A DNA stretch of 52,867 nt from an uncultured beta proteobacterium (GTDB lineage: Bacteria; Pseudomonadota; Gammaproteobacteria; Burkholderiales; Rhodocyclaceae): positions 1 to 52,867 of the forward strand of contig CAIVQO010000012.1 in assembly GCA_903908065.1 (NCBI GenBank), in the 5' to 3' direction. Made by a program: the position numbers and the translations under genes. Under the pieces are notes generated by a model. It was given only the letters and a program-made list of their open reading frames with translations. It was not told where the DNA came from and ran no database searches. Of the stretch, positions 41,510-49,900 are shown in pieces. Positions within the stretch are counted from its first letter, which is position 1. Each line of letters starts with the position of its first letter.

Positions 41510-41543
41510 AAAAATGGAGCCATGACGGCTCCATTTTTGTTTT
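41510..41543 (+). terminator. Terminator of tRNA-His
   Basis: A perfect 12-bp stem AAAAATGGAGCC / GGCTCCATTTTT with a five-base loop ATGAC is followed by GTTTT. The A/T symmetry suggests it can also end minus-strand transcription from the HNH gene side. Confidence 0.85.
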
Positions 41544-41578
41544 CGCGATGACCCAGGAGGCACGTCGCCCGAGGTGCA

Positions 41579-41935
41579 TCAACGCTTGAGCAGATCCTTC
41601 AGGTTGGCGAAGGGTGAGTGCGTGGCCGCCGTACCGCCAGCGCCGACTTTCAGACCGCCGCCGGAGGCTTCAAGCTGACGTTGGTGCTCGTTGTCGTGGC
41701 AGTAAAGGCAAAGCAGTTCCCAGTTGCTGCCGTCGGGCGGGTTATTGTCGTGATTGTGGTCGCGATGGTGGACCGTCAGTTCGCGCAAGTTGACGAGGGT
41801 GAATTCCCGCGCGCAACGGCCGCAAATCCACGGGTAGATCTTCAGCGCCTGTTCGCGATAGCCTTTTTGGCGCGAATCGGCGGCGCGGCGCGCGTCGGCG
41901 ACGATGCGGTCGAGTTTCCCCGGGTCCGCCGCCAT
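41579..41935 (-). CDS. YajD-like HNH endonuclease
   Basis: This 118-residue protein has an HNH motif: CGRCAREF, LTVHHRDHNHDNNPPDGSNWELLCLYCHDNEH. The paired Cys (CGRC and CLYC) form the zinc site and the His-Asn-His make the nuclease site. This matches the small YajD-type HNH family whose substrate is unclear. It reads opposite to the tRNA genes and lies four bases after a small zinc-binding protein gene, likely in the same transcript. Confidence 0.87.
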   Translation of the reverse strand: MAADPGKLDRIVADARRAADSRQKGYREQALKIYPWICGRCAREFTLVNLRELTVHHRDHNHDNNPPDGSNWELLCLYCHDNEHQRQLEASGGGLKVGAGGTAATHSPFANLKDLLKR

Positions 41936-41939
41936 CGGC

Positions 41940-42170
41940 TTATTTTTCCTGCAACAGGTTGTTCAGCCGCTGGGCGCGGCTCTTGGATTCGGCGCGATTG
42001 ATTTCGGACACCAGACGGCCGTAGGCTTCGCGGGCCTCACGGCCCTGCTGGGTCGCCTGGATGCTGCGTATGCAGCGCCAACGCTTGCCGGTTTTTGTCA
42101 CCATCAGGCGCATTTCATTGCGCGGATGATGGGTGCGGCAGTGGTAGCAATAGGTGAGTTCGGTAGACAT
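41940..42170 (-). CDS. Small zinc-ribbon-like protein
   Basis: This 76-residue protein starts MSTELTYCYHCRTHHP, carries a CYHC and then a single Cys in KRWRCIRSI, and has a basic C-terminal helix (GRLVSEINRAESKSRAQRLNNLLQ). The layout suggests a small zinc-binding, nucleic-acid-associated protein. I chose ATG 42170, because the upstream start at 42200 adds no conserved sequence. It is four bases upstream of the HNH gene on the same strand, hinting at a joint function. Confidence 0.65.
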   Translation of the reverse strand: MSTELTYCYHCRTHHPRNEMRLMVTKTGKRWRCIRSIQATQQGREAREAYGRLVSEINRAESKSRAQRLNNLLQEK

Positions 42171-42265
42171 GGCTAGGGCGGTTCGGCGGTACGGATGCAA
42201 TTATGCCCGTCCCGGCACGATTTGCGGTGTCCTGCGCTAAACTCATCCGCTCTGCCGCAAGCCTT

Positions 42266-42342
42266 CCGCCCGTAGCTCATCTGGATAGAGCACCGGCCTT
42301 CTAAGCCGGGGGTAACAGGTTCGAGTCCTGTCGGGCGGGCCA
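42266..42342 (+). tRNA. tRNA-Arg (TCT)
   Basis: The 77-base cloverleaf has anticodon TCT (42300-42302) in loop CTTCTAA, stem CCGGC/GCCGG, D-arm GCTCATCTGGATAGAGC and T-arm ACAGG-TTCGAGT-CCTGT. Acceptor CCGCCCG/CGGGCGG, discriminator G and encoded CCA complete it. Confidence 0.95.
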
Positions 42343-42394
42343 GCATCACCCGAATTGCAGGCTTGTTGCCACACAATCAAGCGCACGAGGACAC

Positions 42395-42856
42395 ATGCAA
42401 GCGACGCGTTTCTCAGGCATCGATGATGCCAAGTCAAGGGTGGGTCAGGAAATCGGTGTCAGCGACTGGCTATTGATTGATCAGGCCCGCGTCAATGGGT
42501 TTGCCGACGTCACGGGTGACCGGCAGTGGATTCATGTCGATGTCGAGCGTGCCGGGCGCGAATCCCCGTTCGGCGCTCCGATTGCCCACGGCTATCTGAC
42601 GCTGTCCTTGCTGGCCAAGTTTGCCGGCGAGTGCATTGCCGTCGATGGCATTAAGCTGGCGGTCAACTACGGGCTCAACCGCGTACGCTTCGCCGCGCCG
42701 GTCAAGGTGGGGAGTAGGGTGCGCGCGCGCTTCACGCTCGCTGCGGTGGAGGACATTGCCGGAGGGGCGCAGATGCAATGGCAGGCAACGATCGACATCG
42801 AAGGCAGCGACAAGCCGGCCTGCATCGCCGAGATGCTCACGCGCTGGTATTTCTAG
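42395..42856 (+). CDS. MaoC-like (R)-specific enoyl-CoA hydratase
   Basis: This 153-residue hot-dog protein has the MaoC signature: FADVTGDRQWIHVDVERA (Asp and His of the active site) followed by PFGAPIAHGYLTLSL. It resembles the PhaJ/nodulation protein N group. GAGGA lies eight bases before the ATG. It is one of three MaoC proteins in the window and is close to a histidine phosphatase gene (4 bp), probably in one transcript after the tRNA. Confidence 0.85.
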   Translation: MQATRFSGIDDAKSRVGQEIGVSDWLLIDQARVNGFADVTGDRQWIHVDVERAGRESPFGAPIAHGYLTLSLLAKFAGECIAVDGIKLAVNYGLNRVRFAAPVKVGSRVRARFTLAAVEDIAGGAQMQWQATIDIEGSDKPACIAEMLTRWYF

Positions 42857-42860
42857 GCTG

Positions 42861-43463
42861 ATGACCAGGGCGGCGAGCCTTCCGGCCCACGTCTGCGTCG
42901 CGCGCCACGGCGAGACCGACTGGAATGTCGCCGGGATTCTGCAGGGCTGGCTGGATGTGCCGATCAACGATATCGGTCGACGCCAGGCCTACGAACTGGT
43001 GGCGGCGTTCAGCCAGGCGAAATTTTCGCTGGTGTGCTCGAGTCCGCTGGTGCGTTCGCGGGAAACGGCAGAGATCATTGCCCGCGCGCTGCGCTTGCCG
43101 CCACCCGTTTGTCTCGACGGGCTCAAGGAGCGCAATTTCGGCGTGATCCAGGGCGTGCCCAAGACCGAGCTGGCGGAACTGAATCCGGTGCTGCTGCAGC
43201 AGATCATGAAGCGCAATCCGTCGGCTGATTTCGAACAGGGCGAAACGCTGGACGAGTTTGCCGAGCGTATCTTTGCCGCGCTGCACTTCGTTGGCCGCCA
43301 CTACCCGGGGCAGCGCATCCTGGTCATCACCCATGGCTGGGTGATGGATGTGATCACCCGCCATGTCGCCGGATTGCCGCGCACCGCCATACTCAACATG
43401 AAACGTAAGAATGGGGAGACCCTGTGGCTGGAGGTGACAGGGCAGTCGATACAGCGGATTTAG
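42861..43463 (+). CDS. Histidine phosphatase (phosphoglycerate mutase) family protein
   Basis: This 200-residue protein has the histidine-phosphatase catalytic motif ARHGETDWN with the phosphohistidine, SSPLVRSRETAE, ERNFGVIQG and a second His in ITHGWVMD. Family members act on phosphosugars, phosphoserine or cobalamin intermediates (CobC), among others. The ATG at 42861 starts four bases after the MaoC stop. The specific substrate is unknown. Confidence 0.88.
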   Translation: MTRAASLPAHVCVARHGETDWNVAGILQGWLDVPINDIGRRQAYELVAAFSQAKFSLVCSSPLVRSRETAEIIARALRLPPPVCLDGLKERNFGVIQGVPKTELAELNPVLLQQIMKRNPSADFEQGETLDEFAERIFAALHFVGRHYPGQRILVITHGWVMDVITRHVAGLPRTAILNMKRKNGETLWLEVTGQSIQRI

Positions 43464-43496
43464 TGAAAAATCGCCAGCGGGCAACGTGGTACATCG

Positions 43497-43524
43497 TGGC
43501 GGAGAGGACGGGATTCGAACCCGC
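43497..43524 (-). other. Orphan 3' end of a tRNA-Ser-like gene
   Basis: On the minus strand these 28 bases read as a T-arm (GCGGG-TTCGAAT-CCCGT), acceptor strand CCTCTCC, discriminator G and CCA. No matching D-arm, anticodon arm or normal 5' acceptor strand lies upstream; the sequence there is AT-rich and unrelated. This is what is left when an element integrates into, or excises from, the 3' end of tRNA-Ser. It may be an attachment site or a scar. Confidence 0.6.
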
Positions 43525-43971
43525 GTTCTGTATCTATATGCTGTATCACTACTGTTTGGTCGATTCCATAACAGAATCAGTTGGTTGCCGGCTGGCTGAT
43601 TTTCTTCGCCTCTCAAGGTGGGTCGGTTGGACGCATACTCAAGAGCTGCGACGTTCTTAATAACCGAAGCGGGAGAGCGAGGATCGCTGGGAAGGCCAAA
43701 ATGATGCGCTTTCTCGCTCGCGCGTGTTTGGAAAACACTTAACACGAATCTTTGTTCGTTCCTAGATTGCGGACCCCGTATTTTCCGCAGCGCGATAGCC
43801 ATTCAGTGTAAGAAGTTGTTGGTTTTCTTGAGTATTGGCTAGCTACATTTAGCGACGCTCCGGCATGGCGAATTGGATCAAGACCAAGTTGGCGCCAAGA
43901 AAATGGAAATCCTGTGTTCTTGGCGCTGCCCCATTGGTGTCGGTTGCTTAACTCGCATGTGGTGAAAGCAA
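43525..43971. other. Gene-free stretch before the giant adhesin
   Basis: I see no convincing gene. The composition is AT-richer than the rest of the window. It contains small hairpins, including GTGTTT/AAACAC at 43724-43738 and a perfect 10-bp inverted repeat (43892-43901 with 43917-43926) about 45 bp before the adhesin ATG. These may be regulatory for the adhesin. Confidence 0.5.
43892..43926 (+). promoter_or_regulatory. Hairpin ahead of the adhesin start
   Basis: GCGCCAAGAA pairs perfectly with TTCTTGGCGC across a 15-base loop. Without a T-run it is not a normal terminator; it could be an operator or a leader structure of the adhesin message. Confidence 0.4.
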
Positions 43972-46900
43972 ATGTCGCGCTCAAAAGGCAGGCCAAAAAA
44001 AGCCAAGGCATCAAAGGCCAAGGCAAAACATACTCATCTACTGGCTCTCGAACCGCGGTACATGTTTGATGGTGCGGCGCTAATTGATACGCACCAGGAT
44101 CCGCTGATCGCTGATGTCGTGAAGGCCATCGATTCGCGCGGGACCACTGGCGATCCTGCCATCGCGCAAATGGATCGATCTGCATTGCCCTGGGATATGC
44201 AGAATGTTGATGCCCAGCCGAGCGAAAAATTGGATGGCGGGGAAGTGCTATTTATCGATCCGACGGTAGCAGGATATGAGTCACTGTTGTCGGGAATTCG
44301 TGCAGGCATTCAGGTCGTTATTCTTGATCCGTCGCGCGATGGCCTCCAACAGGTCAGCGATGCCCTCAAGAGCCGCGTAGATGCGCATGCCGTATACATT
44401 CTCTCGCATGCCAAAGTGGGCGAACTGCGTCTGGCTGCGAGCAAAATCGATGCAGCAACACTGCAGGCGCGCGCCGCCGAAATAGCGGATTGGCAGAGCA
44501 GTCTCAGTGCCGGTGCTGACGTCCTCCTCTACGGGTGCAACCTTGCGGCAGGAGATGCGGGACGGGGTATGGTCGACCTGCTCGCACGTTTGATCTCGGC
44601 TGACGTCGCAGCATCCTCCGATCCCACGGGCGTCGCGGCCAAGGGCGGGGACTGGGCGCTGGAATATCAGACCGGAACAATCGAGGCGAAGTCGCCGTTT
44701 GAACCGGAGCTACTGGGCGCTTTTGCCGGATTGCTCGGTACCGGGCCCACCATCACTGCGACAAACGTAACAGGGCTGACCACCGCTGAGGATACGGCGC
44801 TGAGCCTCGCTAGCAAGCTGGCGCTGAACGACAGTAACGAAACCAGCACCACGATGGAAATCGTGGTCACAGTGACCAGCGGCAACGCGCAAGTCAGCAA
44901 CGGTACAGGCGCTGACCTCGTTACCGGCGTGTCGCTCGCGGCGCAGGGCAGTCGCGCTGACATCAACACCTTCCTCAGCACGCTGCAGTTCGTGCCCGAT
45001 GCCAACTGGTCGGGCGCGGCCACAGTCACGGTGACGGTCGAGCGCGACTACAAGGCCCGAAACGACGGCGATGTCTCGACACTGAGTTTCGGCGTCACGG
45101 TCACCTCGGTGGCCGATGCGCCCGCCGGCAACAATGCCAGCATCACGCTTACGGAAGACACCGCCGTGGCCTTCACGCCCGACGACTTCGGCTTCAGCGA
45201 TGCGAACGACGACCCCGCCGACAGCTTTATTGGCGTCAAGATCACCGCACTGCCCGTTTCAGGCTCGCTCACACTAAACGGTACGTCGGTTAGCCTGAAC
45301 CAGACGGTTACCGTGACTGACATCGCTGCCGGCAAACTCATCTACACGCCGGCGCTCAACGATACCACTAGCCGAGCATTGTCTTTTAAGGTGGTGGACG
45401 ACGGCTCGACCACCAACGGCGGCGACAACACCGCCTTGTCGGCCAACACGCTGAGCTTAGTGGTCACCAAGGTCAATGACGCCCCGGTGACGACTGAATA
45501 CACCGGCCTGACGACCAACAAGAACACCACGCTCTCCGGCATCAGCCTCACGGGGCACGCCAGCGACGCCGACGGTGGAACGAGCAGCACCACCGACGCT
45601 GCTATCTCGAGCTACAAGATCGTCTCCATCCCCACCTCGGCGCAGGGCCTGCTGCAGAAGTCGACCGGCGCGACGTTGGCCGCTGGGGCTTCGCTGACGA
45701 CGGCCGAGGCCGCCAGCCTGAAGTTCGTGCCGACCACGAACTACATCGGCTCGGCGACCTTCACCTTCCAGGCCCTTGACGCGGCCGGCGCGGTGAGCAA
45801 CACCAGCACGGTGACCATCGCGGTGGCAGGTGTTAACCTGGCGCCGACCGTGGCCGTACCCGGAGGACAGACAACGGCCGAGGACACCGCGCTCACGCTC
45901 GCGGGCATTTCCATCGCCGACAGCGATGCCGCGTCCGGCACCCTTCAGCTCACGCTGTCGGCATCGCACGGCACCATTTCGTTCGCGAGCCAGACTGGCG
46001 TCACAGTGACGAACAACGGTAGTACCAACGTCGTCGTCGTTGGCACACTGTCGGCACTAAACACGGCCCTGGGATCGAGCAACCTCAGCTACACGCCAAG
46101 CATCAATTATCCGAACAGCACTAGTTCGGCCACTGACACCATCACCGTCACGATTGACGATCAGGGCAACACCGGTGGCGCGGCGCAGACCGCGAGCAAG
46201 ACCATCGGCGTGACGGTCACGCCGGTGGCCGATCGTCCTGTTACCTCGGCGGTCGCGCTGGCTGCCGTAGGCGAGGACACTATCAGCCCGTCGGGCGCCA
46301 CGGTGTCGAGCCTGTTGAGTGGCTCTTTCTCTGATCCCGACGGCAATTTGCTCGCTGGTATAGCCATCAGCGCGAATGCAGCCGACGCCACTTCCGAAGG
46401 CGCCTGGCAATACGCTGCCGATGGCGTTACCTGGACGGCGGTCGGCAGCCGCACCAATGCCACTGCGCTGCTGCTCTCCGCCGCGGCCAAGCTGCGCTTC
46501 GTGCCGGTGGCCGACTACAACGGCACGCCAGGCGGGCTCACGGTGCACGCCATCGACGACAGCGTTGCGCGCACCTATACCAGTGCCGCCGCGGTACGGA
46601 CCCTTGACCTGTCAGCGCTGGACGGCACCAACACCAGCGTCGACACGACCGGGGCCGTGCTGACCACCTCGGTGACTGCGGTGGATGACGCAAGCGTGGT
46701 GGCGGCAGACACGAATACGGTGGCCGAAGATAGCACTGCCACTGGCAACCTCCTTACCAACGACAGCGACAAGGACAGTACGCTCTCTGTTGCAAGTTTC
46801 AAGGTGTACGGTGACAGCACCTCTTACGCAGCGGGCGCTACGGCAACCCTCTCGGGCAAGGGAACGATCACCATCGCGGCCGACGGCAGCTACACCTTTA

Positions 46901-49900
46901 CCCCGCTGCAGGATTGGAGCGGCACCGTCCCGCAGGTCACCTACACGCTCAACACAGGCTCGACGAGTACGCTGGACATTTCGCTGACCCCGGTCAACGA
47001 CACGCCGACGTTGTCCGTTCCCGGTGATACGGTTGGCGGCACGACGCTTGCCGCCACCGTGGAGGTGGGCAGTACGTTGACGTTTTCCACTTCTGCCCTC
47101 AGGGTCGTCGATCCGGACAACACCGATGCCCAGCTGACCTTCAGGTTGGAGAGCCTACCCGGCCGGGGATACCTGACCTACAACAACAAGCCGGTTGGCG
47201 TCGGTTCGGTATTCACCTATGCGAATATAGGCTTGCTGAAGTTCGTCGACTCCGGCGGGACGACCGACGGAACCACGAGTTTCACGGTAAGCCTGCGGGA
47301 CGGCGCGGGCGGCGTGGTCGGCGGAACGACGCCAGTGGCCGTCAATATCACCATTGGCGGGCACAACTATGCCCCTTCCGGCATGGGCAACCTGACCGGT
47401 TCCATTTGGGAGGACGCCGGCAGCTACGGCGCGGTGTTGGCGACCAACCCGGGCAAGCTGATCTCGCATTACAGCGGCTACCGCTTCAGCGACATCAACG
47501 CGAGCGACATCACCGCTGGCGCGGCAGGCTACGCCGTGGTGGCCAACACCGCCAATGCCAGTACCGAGGGCAGTTGGCAATACTCCACCGACAGCGGCAC
47601 CACTTGGTCGAACATCGGCACGGTCGCCAATGCTTCGGATGCGACCACCGGCGCCCTGGTGCTGTCGACGACTACGCTGGTGCGCTTTAATCCGGTGACC
47701 AACTACAACGGCACGCCACCGGCCTTGTCGATCCGTGTTTTGGACAGCACCTATGGCAGCGACTCGAGTCTCTTCTCCGCGAGCGGCACGAGCGAGACGC
47801 GTGTCTTCATCAAGAACACCACGCCGGGCGGTACCACGGCCGTTTCCGGCTTGGCCAACACTCTCACCCTCACGGTCAACGCGGTGGACGACGACCCCGT
47901 GCTGATCTCCGCGGCGACATTGACGGATGGTGTAAAGGTGCTCAATACCGGTCTCGCGATTGCGAGTGGTTCTACGGATGGCACCATCACCAAGTCCTTG
48001 CTGGAGGTGGCCGATGTCGACTCGTCAACCTCGCTTATCAGGTACACGATCACCACCGCTCCGACGGATGGCTGGCTCTTCCGCAATGGTTATCGAATCT
48101 CTGCAGGGAGCAGCTTTACCCAATCCGACATCGATGCCGGATTAATCACCTACCGAAACAACTATCACCAGGGAGCGACCACCGATTCATTCACCGTGAC
48201 CGTGACCGACGGCTCCTACAACACGGTCTTGTCCCGGGCCGGCGGCATTTATGTCGAAGGATCAAACTCGACCCTGCAAACGATAAAACTCAATATTTCC
48301 GTTCCGGGGGACGTTGCGCGGCCGAGCAGCGGTGGCTCCAACGGAATCTACGCGTTCTACGATTACTACAGCACCAATGAGAATACGCCGGTAACCATTA
48401 CGCTGTCGGATCTTCGTACCAATGATGTGGCACCGACTGACTGGACGGCATCGGCTGTGTCAAACGGTGTCTACGGCACTGTGACGACCCCTTCTGGCGG
48501 ACTGGTTACCTTTACCCCCACCACGGGCTTCAACGGCACCGCCTACTTTTATTACACCCTCTCTGGCGGCAGTGCCGAATTGCAGTTCACCGGGGTCAAG
48601 CTCTCGTCAGCCACCTCATTTGCCACGATCAGTTCGGGCACTACCAGCGCCGACGGTACGAATGGCGGGGCCAGTTACGGTACGCTGACCATGGGCGCCG
48701 ACGGCACCTACGTTTATGTTGTCAATGAAAACCACGACTCGGTCAAGGCGCTCTCCGGCTCGGCAACGCTCGTAGAGAGCTTTGATTACACGGCTACTGC
48801 AACCGGTGGCGGCAGCATCACCGGCAGCTTCACGGTGACGATTTCCGCTGAATCGGTAGCCCAGGATGGGACGCTGCAACTCTCCGGCGCCATCAGCCGG
48901 ACGCCGACGGCGACCGGTATCGTTTATGTCTCGGTATTGCCGGTCAACGATGCGCCGGTGCTGGCCGTCAATACGGGGGTGACCGGTAACGAGGGGGCGA
49001 CGGTCACAGTCTCCAACACCCTGCTCAAGGCAACCGACGCGGATGGCGACCCGGTCACCTTCACGCTCACCAGCCTACCCTCGAACGGCACCCTCCGGTT
49101 GAGCAGTTCGAGTCGGGCGATGGCGGCCGGAGACACCTTTACCCAGGCTGACATCGACGCCGGGCGGTTGAGTTTCTCGCATGACGGCTCGGAGGATTTT
49201 GTCTCGTCGTTCGGGTTTACTTACTCCGACGGCACCGCGTCGGCTCAAAGCAGCAGCGTGACCATCGACATGACGCCGGTCAACGATGCGCCATCCCTCT
49301 CGGCGGGAAGCTTCATGATCTCCGAGGGCGCGAACTACACGCTCTCGATATCCGGATCGGACGCCGATGGTGGCGGCGACAAGGCCGGGCAGACGCCCGC
49401 GGTGACCTATGCCGACACGAACACCCTGACCTACACGATCAGTACCTTGCCGTCCCGCGGCGAAGTTCGCCTGGTGAACGCCAATGCGACCTACAGCGCC
49501 AGCGACAGCAGCACCTATACCGTCGTCACGACCGGCACGGCCCTTGCGGCGGGTGACCTCGCCCGGTTGAAGTATCAGCACGACAACAGCGAGACCGAAG
49601 GCGACGGTTTTGTGGTGACGATCGATGACGGGCAAGGGGCGGCAAATTCGACCGCTTCGCGCACCGTCTCGGTCACCATCCTCGCGGTCAACGATGACCC
49701 CGTCGTCGTCAAGAACACTAGCGCAGCCAATGCGATCACCAACAACACCGGCAGCGCGACCCACAACCCGGCAGCGCCGACATATGCCGTCACCGGCTTC
49801 ACCACCTACGAAGGCACCACCAAGGCGCTCGGCACGGATGTGCTAAAGGCGTATGACCCCGACAACGCCGACAGCCAGCTCCAGTTCCGCATTACCTCGA

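Noticed and set aside
43497-43617. Complete tRNA-Ser, tRNA-Sec or tmRNA gene on the minus strand
   Set aside because: A weak GAGAGG match occurs about 115 bases upstream, but no D-arm or anticodon arm can be formed between the two ends.
43424-43660. Small plus-strand frame overlapping the histidine phosphatase end
   Set aside because: It reads through the tRNA-Ser-like remnant and has no ribosome site or recognisable family.
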